Source: an uncultured Acidimicrobiaceae bacterium (lineage in GTDB: Bacteria; Actinomycetota; Acidimicrobiia; Acidimicrobiales; Aldehydirespiratoraceae). From it: 58,120 bases of DNA. Below are positions 18,128 to 25,853 of this stretch, piece after piece (position 1 is the stretch's first letter; every line of letters starts with the position of its first letter). The notes under the pieces were generated by a model. The model did no database searches. It was not told where the DNA came from and worked only from the letters and a program-made list of their open reading frames with translations. A program made the translations under genes and the position numbers. Location of the stretch: the NCBI GenBank assembly GCA_913041415.1, contig CAJWHS010000006.1, forward strand, positions 1-58,120. The letters run 5' to 3'.

Positions 18128-19171
18128 CTAGAAGACGATCTTGAGAACGGCGGTGACCACAATGTTGGCCAGCGACAGCGGGATGAGCACCTTCCAGGCC
18201 AGCTGCTGGAGCTGATCCTCTCGGAAGCGGGGTAGCGAGAACCGGGCCCAGAAGATGATGAAGGTGAGGACGACCACCTTGGTGACCAAGACGAGCGGAC
18301 CCAGAAGATTCCAGACATTGTCGTCGAACCCGAGGCCCGGGATCGGCGCCCACCAACCACCGAGGAACAACACCGACGCAATGGCGCTGAAGACGCCGGC
18401 GGTGGCGAACTCACCAATGAAGAAAAGCAGGAAGCGCATGCCCGAGTACTCGGTCATGTAGCCGGTGACCAACTCGGACTCTGCGATCGGCATGTCGAAC
18501 GGGGTCTGGGTGAGTTCGGCCTGCATCGCGATCATGAAGATCACAAAGGCGACAAACTGGGTGAGGATATACGGGTTACCGATGCCGCCCCAGCCGAAGA
18601 TCTCGCCATCGGCTTGGGCCTGCACGATGCCCTGCATGTTCATCGTCTCGGCCTGGATGACCACACCCATGACGGCGAGGATCAGCGGGAGTTCGTAGGC
18701 GATGAGCTGGCCCGTGGCGCGCAGGCCACCGAGCAGCGAGTACTTCGAGGCCGAGCCCCAGCCGGCCATGAGGATGCCGATGACCGACACCGACGACACC
18801 GCCATGGCGAGGTAGATGCCGAGCTCGGAGTTGATGAACCAGGCGTCGGGACCGCCGGGCACGACGACGACCAACAGGAACGTCGACATGAGCACGACGA
18901 ACGGGGCGGCGGCGAAGACGAACCGGTCAGCCTTGCGCGGGAAGATGTCTTCCTTCTGGAGGAACTTGCCGACCTCGGCCAGCAGCTGCAGCGAGCCGAA
19001 CGGGCCAGCCTCCATCGGGCCGAGCCGGCTCTGCATGAACGACACCAGCTTGAACAGGTGCACATACACCAGGGTGCCCGCGACCAGCAGCACCGCAGCG
19101 AGGCCGACGCCAACACGGATACCGGTCTGTTGCCAGTACGCGAGCTCCCCCAGGATCGCGACGTCGGTCAT
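18128..19171 (-). CDS. nuoH: NADH-quinone oxidoreductase subunit H, set 1
   Basis: The 347-residue membrane subunit forms the quinone-chamber floor. It shows QSRLGPMEAGPFGSLQLLAEVGKFLQKED and AELTQTPFDMPIAESELVTGYMTEYSGMRF. The acidic loop differs from the family pattern PFDLPEAExELVxGYHTEYS: Ile229 replaces the first glutamate and Met replaces the histidine. The ATG overlaps the nuoD stop (ATGA). Confidence 0.95.
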   Translation of the reverse strand: MTDVAILGELAYWQQTGIRVGVGLAAVLLVAGTLVYVHLFKLVSFMQSRLGPMEAGPFGSLQLLAEVGKFLQKEDIFPRKADRFVFAAAPFVVLMSTFLLVVVVPGGPDAWFINSELGIYLAMAVSSVSVIGILMAGWGSASKYSLLGGLRATGQLIAYELPLILAVMGVVIQAETMNMQGIVQAQADGEIFGWGGIGNPYILTQFVAFVIFMIAMQAELTQTPFDMPIAESELVTGYMTEYSGMRFLLFFIGEFATAGVFSAIASVLFLGGWWAPIPGLGFDDNVWNLLGPLVLVTKVVVLTFIIFWARFSLPRFREDQLQQLAWKVLIPLSLANIVVTAVLKIVF

Positions 19172-20340
19172 CTGTCGATGTCCCCCAAGATGAAGTAGAG
19201 CGACCCCAGGATCGTGACGATATCGGGCACGTAGACGCCCTTGAGCAGCCAGGGCGTGATCGAGATGTTGTTGAACGACGCCGAACGGATCTTCACCCGG
19301 TACGGGGTGAGATCACCCTTCGAGACAACGTAGTACCCCATGACCCCCAGCGGGTTCTCGGTCTCCACATAGGCCTCACCAGCCGGCACCTTGATGATGC
19401 GCGGGACCTTGGCCATGACCGGGCCACTCGGCAGCCCGTCACAGAGCTGGTCGACCATCTTGGTGCTCTCACGTACCTCCTGGAGGCGCACCCAGAAGCG
19501 GGCGAAGGAGTCGCCATCAGGATGGGTCCAGACCTTCCAGTCGAGTTCGCTGTGCACGAGTCCGCACGGATTGTCGCGGCGGGTGTCCCAGTTGACACCC
19601 GAGGCGCGGATGTTCGCGCCCGACAGGCCATAGCTCAGACCGACGTCGGCAGGGATCACACCGATGCCGCGGCAACGAGCCTCAAAGATCTCGTTGCCCT
19701 GAAGCAGCCCTTCGATCTCATCGCAGAAGCTGCGAATCTTCTTCATCGCCCGCTTGGTCTCCGCGATCCAGCCTGCGGGCAGATCGTCCTTGAGGCCGCC
19801 GATGCGGTCGAAGTTGGGGTGGAAGCGGCCACCGGTGGCCGCCTCGATCTGGTTGAGCACATGCTCGCGGTCGCGGAAGGCGAAGAAGGCCGGCGTGACC
19901 GCACCGACCTGCAGGCCCATGTCGCCGAGGAACAGCGAGATGTTTGCGATACGGCTCATCTCGAAGAGGATCGTGCGAATCCAGGCGGCGCGTGGCGGCG
20001 CCTCGACATCCATCAATTTCTCCGCTGCGAGGATGAAGGGCACCTCATTGGCGAAGCTGCCCACCCAGTCGATGCGGTTGATCAGCGTGGTGACCTGCGG
20101 GTAGGTGCGGACCTCGGCAAGCTTCTCGTAGCCGCGGTGCATGTAGCCCATGATCGGATCGGCAGCGATGACCTGCTCGCCATCGAGCCTTGCGACGATG
20201 CGCAGCGTGCCGTGGGTGGCGGGGTGCTGGGGACCGATGTTGAGGGTCATGCCCTCGGTTTCGATCTCCACGTTGACGCGGGCATCGGCCGCCTGGGCGG
20301 CGATATAGCCCAGCTGCTCGCGATCGGAGATGGCGGTCAT
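19168..20340 (-). CDS. nuoD: NADH-quinone oxidoreductase subunit D, set 1 (Arg-type)
   Basis: The 390-residue 49-kDa subunit lines the quinone site. It has NIGPQHPATHGTLRIVARLDGE with the conserved quinone-head histidine, and MGYMHRGYEKLAE, where Arg69 aligns with the arginine of mammalian NDUFS2 that NDUFAF7 dimethylates. It continues with DRIDWVGSFANEVPFILAAE and a normal C-terminus (DIVTILGSLYFILGDIDR). It overlaps nuoC by 4 bases. It differs from set 2 at the arginine position, where set 2 has Thr. Confidence 0.95.
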   Translation of the reverse strand: MTAISDREQLGYIAAQAADARVNVEIETEGMTLNIGPQHPATHGTLRIVARLDGEQVIAADPIMGYMHRGYEKLAEVRTYPQVTTLINRIDWVGSFANEVPFILAAEKLMDVEAPPRAAWIRTILFEMSRIANISLFLGDMGLQVGAVTPAFFAFRDREHVLNQIEAATGGRFHPNFDRIGGLKDDLPAGWIAETKRAMKKIRSFCDEIEGLLQGNEIFEARCRGIGVIPADVGLSYGLSGANIRASGVNWDTRRDNPCGLVHSELDWKVWTHPDGDSFARFWVRLQEVRESTKMVDQLCDGLPSGPVMAKVPRIIKVPAGEAYVETENPLGVMGYYVVSKGDLTPYRVKIRSASFNNISITPWLLKGVYVPDIVTILGSLYFILGDIDR

Positions 20341-21047
20341 TCGGCTTCCTCCGTGGTCTCAGCGGCATCTGCCGGGTCGTCGTCGCCGGGCATCTGCTCG
20401 ACGTCGACGATGCCGGGCCATGGCTTCAGACGTCGGGCCAGCAGCGGGTAGTCCTTGCGCAGCGGATTGCCTTCGAATCCGGCCGGCAGATAGATGTGGC
20501 GCAGGCCGGGATGACCCTCGAAGGAGATGCCGAACATCTCCCAGCACTCACGCTCGTGCCAGTTGGCGCCGCTGTAAACCGGGACCCAACTGTCGATCGA
20601 TAGATCGTCGTCGGGGACATCGGCCTTCAGCGTGACGCCGCGGCCGTTGACGATGTCGTTGACCCGGGCGAACACCTGGAAACGGGTGTCACCGCCGGCG
20701 ACGCCCTGCTCGATGGCCATGTCGATCTCGGAGGCCTCGTCGTGACCGAGGCTGAGATCGACCTGGGCGTCCATGTCCCGGCCGAAGGGCGAGGGCTTCC
20801 AGTCGATGGCCGACAAGAAGTTGAAGTACTCGAAGCCGAGGCCGGTCTTGAGATAGGCGCCAGCGGCGGCCCAGGCGCTTCGGTCGACGCGGACCCATAG
20901 GTCGTCGCCGGGCGCGAGGTGGGAGCCGACGACGGCATCGCCGAATTCGGTCTGGATCTTGGCGAGTAGCGCTTTGCGGGCCTCGTCGGACTCGACGACC
21001 TCGGTCTCTCCTTCGACGGGAGTGTCAGTCGACGACAATCGGCTCAC
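20337..21047 (-). CDS. nuoC: NADH-quinone oxidoreductase subunit C, set 1
   Basis: The 236-residue 30-kDa subunit is a scaffold for the hydrophilic arm. The signature [27 protein letters not shown] and [12 protein letters not shown] is clear. Compared with set 2 it has an acidic C-terminal extension (about 25 residues, [17 protein letters not shown]). The start is GTG inside the 3' end of nuoB. Confidence 0.95.
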   Translation of the reverse strand: MSRLSSTDTPVEGETEVVESDEARKALLAKIQTEFGDAVVGSHLAPGDDLWVRVDRSAWAAAGAYLKTGLGFEYFNFLSAIDWKPSPFGRDMDAQVDLSLGHDEASEIDMAIEQGVAGGDTRFQVFARVNDIVNGRGVTLKADVPDDDLSIDSWVPVYSGANWHERECWEMFGISFEGHPGLRHIYLPAGFEGNPLRKDYPLLARRLKPWPGIVDVEQMPGDDDPADAAETTEEAE

Positions 21048-21525
21048 CCTTCCAACGCTCGGCCATATCCTCGTTCTGGATGCGCTCCTGCAGCAAAACG
21101 ATGCCCTCGAGCAGTGCTTCGGGACGGGGCGGGCAGCCAGGGACGTAGACGTCGACCGGGATGATCTGATCGACGCCCTTCGTCACGGAGTAAGAGTCCC
21201 AGTACGGGCCGCCGCAATTGGCGCACGAACCCATTGAGATCACGTACTTGGGTTCGGGCATCTGTTCGTATAGACGCTTGACCGACGGCACCATCTTGTC
21301 GGTGACGGTGCCGGAGATGACCACGAGGTCGGCCTGGCGAGGCGAGGCGGGCAGCGGGATGACACCGAGGCGCATCACGTCGTAGCGGGGCGACGCAAAC
21401 GCCGCGCCCATCTCGATCGCGCAGCAGGCAAGGCCCCACTGGTACACCCACATCGAGTACTTGCGGCTCATGTTGAGCAGCGACGTGATCGGCTTGGGGA
21501 TCTTCCCCGATTCGACTAGGCCCAC
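21025..21525 (-). CDS. nuoB: NADH-quinone oxidoreductase subunit B, set 1 (cluster N2)
   Basis: The 166-residue subunit binds the terminal [4Fe-4S] cluster N2. Its ligands are the tandem cysteines in GLACCAIEM, the cysteine in [12 protein letters not shown] and the cysteine in [11 protein letters not shown]. The extra cysteine in CANCGG is typical of cyanobacterial and other EFG-less types; set 2 has CASSGG. GTG start, overlapping the nuoA stop. Confidence 0.95.
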   Translation of the reverse strand: MGLVESGKIPKPITSLLNMSRKYSMWVYQWGLACCAIEMGAAFASPRYDVMRLGVIPLPASPRQADLVVISGTVTDKMVPSVKRLYEQMPEPKYVISMGSCANCGGPYWDSYSVTKGVDQIIPVDVYVPGCPPRPEALLEGIVLLQERIQNEDMAERWKGEPIVVD

Positions 21526-21881
21526 TTGAGTACTCCCTTGCGCCAGGCGTACAGAAGGCCTAGCAAGAGGATGAAGATGAAGATCGCCATCTCGATCAGG
21601 CCGAAGGTTCCGTAAGCCTCAAGGCGGGTTGCCCACGGGAAGATGAAGACGGCCTCAACGTCGAACATGACGAAAAGCAGCGCAAACACGTAGTACCGGA
21701 TGTTGGCCTGGGACCACATGTCGCCGGTCGGCTCGACACCGGACTCGTAGGCCTCGGTCTTGGCCAGCGTGGGCTTGTTAGGGCGCAAGATCTTGCCCAG
21801 CCCAAGGAACACACCGACGAGCGCGACCCCGATGAGGCCAAAGATGCCAACCGTCAGGTAGCTACGAAGAAAATCCGACAC
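21516..21881 (-). CDS. nuoA: NADH-quinone oxidoreductase subunit A, set 1
   Basis: The 121-residue subunit has three helices and the conserved loop [11 protein letters not shown] followed by [26 protein letters not shown]. The loop position that is Cys in mitochondrial ND3 is Ser here, whereas set 2 has AYECG. The start is GTG, with a putative -10 box (TAGGGT) 8 bases upstream and no clear ribosome binding site, so the operon may start as a leaderless mRNA. Confidence 0.95.
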   Translation of the reverse strand: MSDFLRSYLTVGIFGLIGVALVGVFLGLGKILRPNKPTLAKTEAYESGVEPTGDMWSQANIRYYVFALLFVMFDVEAVFIFPWATRLEAYGTFGLIEMAIFIFILLLGLLYAWRKGVLKWA

Positions 21882-21889
21882 GAGGGATG

Positions 21890-21940
21890 ACCCTACCGTT
21901 GGGGTTTCGGGCAGAACAAAGCCGGGAAGTGCACGTTCCC
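21890..21940 (-). promoter_or_regulatory. Promoter and inverted repeat upstream of the EFG-less nuo operon
   Basis: On the minus strand, TTGTTC (21914-21919) and TAGGGT (21890-21895) are 18 bases apart and fit a -35/-10 pair; TAGGGT is 8 bases from the GTG of nuoA. Directly upstream of the -35 lies a near-perfect inverted repeat at 21924-21940, GGGAAGTGCACGTTCCC on the plus strand, placed where an activator would bind. It does not resemble a Rex site. The rest of the gap (21882-22058) holds nothing else I can name, and no strong terminator for the upstream operon. Confidence 0.45.
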
Positions 21941-22058
21941 AGCCCGGGCGAGGCTACCTGCGTACCACCCGATTCGAAGGGATTGAGGACGATTTCCGCA
22001 GCGAGATTCCGTCGTTTCTTCGCGCTGTGGCAGGCATCACCAACTACCGTCATCGTCA

Positions 22059-22511
22059 TCAATCATCGAACGGGACGACCCTCGATGCCAGCCAACGGCC
22101 GGTGCCGGCCAGCAACAGGGCCGGGAGCGAGCGACCGAAGATTGACTCGAGGCGTCCGAGCACACCCGTGCCCGAGACCCGCCAGAGGTCGAGCAGGATC
22201 GCAGCACCTGCCTGCAAGGTGACGGCCCACGCGATCGCGACCGTCGCCGTGCGCAGCGACGGCACCAGATCGACTTGCGGTGTCGTGGCGACGAGCACGG
22301 CCGCCCCGATCACCATGAGTCCGGTGGTGGGCGAGGCGTTGCGGGTGAGTTCGGCTAGATCGTCGCTGAACACCCCCCAGCGTTCGTCGATGAAACCCGA
22401 CAGGGGGCCGAGCATCCGAAGCACGGCGCAGACGAGCAGGACGACGATGAGGGCCTCGCGCGCCTCGTCCCAGCTGACCGGGGGCGCCGAGGACTCGGTG
22501 TCGCCGCTCAT
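22059..22511 (-). CDS. Membrane protein of unknown function at the end of the complete nuo operon
   Basis: The 150-residue protein has about three to four predicted helices (EALIVVLLVCAVLRMLGPLSGFI, TTGLMVIGAAVLVAT, TVAIAWAVTLQAGAAILLDLW and a C-terminal one). It starts 10 bases after the nuoN stop and must be co-transcribed with it. I do not recognise a family. The position suggests a complex I accessory or assembly protein, which is inference. Confidence 0.75.
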   Translation of the reverse strand: MSGDTESSAPPVSWDEAREALIVVLLVCAVLRMLGPLSGFIDERWGVFSDDLAELTRNASPTTGLMVIGAAVLVATTPQVDLVPSLRTATVAIAWAVTLQAGAAILLDLWRVSGTGVLGRLESIFGRSLPALLLAGTGRWLASRVVPFDD

Positions 22512-22521
22512 CGGGGCCCGG

Positions 22522-24210
22522 TCAGCCTGCGGCGATCAGAACAGGGATGGCGTCTCGGGTGATGTCGTCGAGTTCGCCCGGAACGAGGCCGAAGCCGACC
22601 GTGATCACGAGGGCCACGATGATCGCGAGACCAGCGGCGCGCGGCACACGGATCGTCGGAGCATCGTCCTCGGCCTGACCGAGGTACATCGACAAGATGA
22701 TGCGCAAGTATAGGAACGCCGATACGACCGCCGTGACCATGGCAGCGATCGCAAGCCAGTACGAGCGGGCCTCGACTGCAGCGCCAATCACAGCGAACTT
22801 GGCGACGAAGCCCGAAGTCAGCGGCACCCCAGCCTGAGCGAGCAGGAAGACGGTCAGGGCGAGCGCCAGGGCTGGCCGACGAGTGCTGAGGCCGTCGAGG
22901 TGATCGAGGCTCGTGCCACGATCGCCCTCGCCCGAAACGATGCTCAACACGCCGAAGCTGCCGATCACGAGAAAGGTGTAGGCGACGGCATAGAACAGCA
23001 CCGACGAGACGCCTTCGTTCGAGGCGGCCTGGACGCCGACAAGGATGAAGCCTGCGTGGCTGATCGAGGAGTAGGCGAGCATGCGCTTCGCATCACGCTG
23101 CACGATCGCCATGAACGAGCCGACCACGAGGGTGAGGATCGCGAGGGCGTAGACCGCAGGCTGCCAGTCGTCGGCGTGGTCTGCAAACGTCGTGACGAAG
23201 ACCCGGACCAACGCCGCAAAGCCGGCCGCCTTGACCGCCGAGGCCATGAAGGCGACCACCGGGGTGGGCGCACCCTGGTAGACGTCGGGGGTCCAGGCGT
23301 GGAACGGGGCCGCCGCGACCTTGAAACCCAGCCCGACGAGAAGCATCGCCATGCCCGCCATCAGCAGACCGTCCTCGACAAGTCGGTTCTGCTCGAGGAA
23401 ATCAGCGATCACGATCAGGTTCGTGGAGCCGACGGCGCCGTAGGTCAAGGCGATGCCGTACAGCAGGAACGCCGAGGAGAAGGCGCCGAGAACGAAGTAC
23501 TTGAGACCGGCCTCTTGGCTCTCGGAGCGACGCATGTGCATCGCCGCCATCACGTACACCGCGATGCTCAGCGTCTCGAGGGCGAGGAACAACACGATGA
23601 GGTCGTTCGCGCTCGCCATGACGGCACCACCAGCGCCCGAGAACAGCATCAGGACGTACATGTCGGCACCGGCCATGCCTTCACGTTCGAGGTAGTCGTC
23701 GAGGAGCAGGGCGACGAGCACGATGGCGCTGGCAATGACACCGGTGATCACCAGCGAGAAGCCATCGGCACCGAGCTGATCGCCGACAAGGCCGAAGGCG
23801 CCGTCGATCTCGTATCGGTCGGTCCACACCCCCCACGTGGCGGCGAGGCTGGTGAGCCCGATCATGACCGTCAGCGCGGCGTCGACGCTGAGCCGCAAGT
23901 ACTGGGCAAACCAGCCGCCGAGGCCGACCATGATCAGGAGACCGAGGAAGAAGACGGGGTCGCCGAGGCCGTCACGGAGGCCGGCAAGCGGCACGTCGGT
24001 GCCCGCGAAGCCGCCGACGACCCACATGGCGATCACGGTGACACCACCGATGACGGGCACGGCCTGATCGGCAGCCGCCTTCGGCAGTTGCTTCATCAGC
24101 GACCGGAAGAGCACCAGCAGCAGGGCACCGACGCCGAGAGTCAGGATCGGCAGCAGGCCGTCCCAAGTGATCTCGGGGCGGGCGACCGTGGAATCGAGCT
24201 GCGCGATCAT
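22522..24210 (-). CDS. nuoN: NADH-quinone oxidoreductase subunit N, set 2
   Basis: The 562-residue antiporter-like subunit is about 60 residues longer than the set 1 copy, mostly at the N-terminus (ITWDGLLPILTLGVGALLLVLF onwards). It has SQEAGLKYFVLGAFSSAFLLYGIALTYG, VAAAPFHAWTPDVYQGAPTPVVAFMASAVKAAGF and RMLAYSSISHAGFILVG. The ATG overlaps the nuoM stop by 4 bases. Confidence 0.95.
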   Translation of the reverse strand: MIAQLDSTVARPEITWDGLLPILTLGVGALLLVLFRSLMKQLPKAAADQAVPVIGGVTVIAMWVVGGFAGTDVPLAGLRDGLGDPVFFLGLLIMVGLGGWFAQYLRLSVDAALTVMIGLTSLAATWGVWTDRYEIDGAFGLVGDQLGADGFSLVITGVIASAIVLVALLLDDYLEREGMAGADMYVLMLFSGAGGAVMASANDLIVLFLALETLSIAVYVMAAMHMRRSESQEAGLKYFVLGAFSSAFLLYGIALTYGAVGSTNLIVIADFLEQNRLVEDGLLMAGMAMLLVGLGFKVAAAPFHAWTPDVYQGAPTPVVAFMASAVKAAGFAALVRVFVTTFADHADDWQPAVYALAILTLVVGSFMAIVQRDAKRMLAYSSISHAGFILVGVQAASNEGVSSVLFYAVAYTFLVIGSFGVLSIVSGEGDRGTSLDHLDGLSTRRPALALALTVFLLAQAGVPLTSGFVAKFAVIGAAVEARSYWLAIAAMVTAVVSAFLYLRIILSMYLGQAEDDAPTIRVPRAAGLAIIVALVITVGFGLVPGELDDITRDAIPVLIAAG

Positions 24211-25853
24211 CCTGCGCCCCCTTCGACCAAGGCCGACTCATCGGTGGCTTTCGAGTCCTTCTTCTTGCCGAGATCCTTCAGGTCGTCGACGTCGAGGTCC
24301 TCGCCTTGGTCGGCGTCGGCCTCGTCGAAGTCCTCCACATTGCCCTCGATATGTTCGATCAAGGCGTCGACCGCAGGCTCCATGCGTTCAAGCACGGGCG
24401 CCGGGTACAGGCCCATGACGAAAATGGCGGCAAGGAACGGCACCATGATCGCCCCTTCGGACCAGGTGAGATCCTTCATCTCGGCGTTGTCGCCCTCGGC
24501 GGGGCCGTGGAAGACCCGCTGGTAGGCCCACAGCAGGTATAGGGCGGCGATGACGACACCGGTGGCGGCGACGATCGCCCACCAGCGATGCGCCGCGAAA
24601 GCACCAAGCAGCGCGAGGAACTCCCCAACGAAGCCATTAAGGCCGGGCAGACCGACTGAGCTCAACATCACGACCATGAAGACGGCCGCGAAGACCGGTG
24701 CCGGCTTCTGGAGGCCGCCGAGTTCGGCGATCAGACGGGTGTGGCGGCGGTCGTAGATCCAACCGACGAGCAAGAACAGCGCGCCGGTCGAGATGCCGTG
24801 GTTGACCATCTGCAACAGGCCGCCGGACAGGCCCTCGGTGTTGAGGGCAAAGGTGCCGATCACGATGAAGCCGAGGTGGGCGACCGAGGAGTAGGCAACG
24901 AGACGCTTGAGGTCTTTCTGCATCGTCGCCGCAATCGCACCGTAGATAATGCCGATCGTGCCGAGGGCGACGAGCGCCGGCGCGAAGTACACGGACGCCT
25001 CGGGGAAGAGATAGATGCCGAAGCGCAGGAGGCCGTAGGTGCCAAGTTTGAGCATGACGCCAGCCAGGATCACCGAGCCCGCCGTGGGCGCGTTGGTGTG
25101 GGCGTCGGGCAGCCAGGTGTGGACCGGGAACAGCGGAACTTTCACCGCAAACGCGACGGCAAAGCTCAGGAAGATCCAGCGGGCCGTCGTGGTGGCAAGC
25201 GCCTGTTCCTCGGCGAGGTAAACGAGATCGAACGACACGGCGTTGCCGGTCTCGGCTGCGGTGAGGAACGCCGTGGCGAGGATGCCGACGAGCATGAACG
25301 CCGAACCGAACATCGTGTACACGAAGAACTTGGTCGCGGCGTAGGCCCGGGCTCCGTGACCCCACTGGCCGATGAGGAAGTACATCGGTACCAGCACGAT
25401 CTCGAAGAACACGAAGAAGGCGAAAAGGTCGAGTGCGAGGAACACGCCCATGACCCCTGCCTCCAGTAGAAGCAGCCAGGCGTAGTACGCCTTCGGGGTG
25501 TGCTCGGCCTCGATCGCAAGAATGGTGAGCGGGAAGAGGGCGGCCGTGAGTACGACCAACCAGAGCGAGATGCCGTCGAGACCCAGGGTCCACGAGATGC
25601 CGAGGCCGGCGATCCATTCGGCAGAGTCAACGAACTGGAACTCGTCGGCGGTGTGCTTGTCGAACTCAACCATGACCCAGGCGGTCATGCCGGCAACGGC
25701 ACCGCTAACGAGGAAGGCCACCTGCTTGAAGTACTCGGGCCGCCCGTTGGGCAACACGAGCATCAGCAGTGCCCCGAGGAACGGGGTCACCACCAGGGCG
25801 CTGAGGATCGGGAACGGCACGTCGGCCGACGAAGCTGCGAGCAGAGAAGACAT
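24207..25853 (-). CDS. nuoM: NADH-quinone oxidoreductase subunit M, set 2
   Basis: The 548-residue antiporter-like pump subunit has LFAFFVFFEIVLVPMYFLIGQWG (pumping Glu), VPLFPVHTWLPDAHTNAPTAGSVILAGVMLKLGTYG and LSSVGLPGLNGFVGEF. The C-terminus carries an unusual acidic then mixed-charge tail (about 45 residues, GNVEDFDEADADQGEDLDVD and beyond) that should be cytoplasmic. The start is the ATG at 25853, which overlaps the nuoL stop; an upstream GTG would add nine residues inside nuoL. Confidence 0.95.
   Translation of the reverse strand: MSSLLAASSADVPFPILSALVVTPFLGALLMLVLPNGRPEYFKQVAFLVSGAVAGMTAWVMVEFDKHTADEFQFVDSAEWIAGLGISWTLGLDGISLWLVVLTAALFPLTILAIEAEHTPKAYYAWLLLLEAGVMGVFLALDLFAFFVFFEIVLVPMYFLIGQWGHGARAYAATKFFVYTMFGSAFMLVGILATAFLTAAETGNAVSFDLVYLAEEQALATTTARWIFLSFAVAFAVKVPLFPVHTWLPDAHTNAPTAGSVILAGVMLKLGTYGLLRFGIYLFPEASVYFAPALVALGTIGIIYGAIAATMQKDLKRLVAYSSVAHLGFIVIGTFALNTEGLSGGLLQMVNHGISTGALFLLVGWIYDRRHTRLIAELGGLQKPAPVFAAVFMVVMLSSVGLPGLNGFVGEFLALLGAFAAHRWWAIVAATGVVIAALYLLWAYQRVFHGPAEGDNAEMKDLTWSEGAIMVPFLAAIFVMGLYPAPVLERMEPAVDALIEHIEGNVEDFDEADADQGEDLDVDDLKDLGKKKDSKATDESALVEGGAG

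Noticed and set aside
21862..22062. A 66-codon minus-strand frame before nuoA
   Set aside because: It covers the promoter, overlaps nuoA out of frame and has no family-like sequence.
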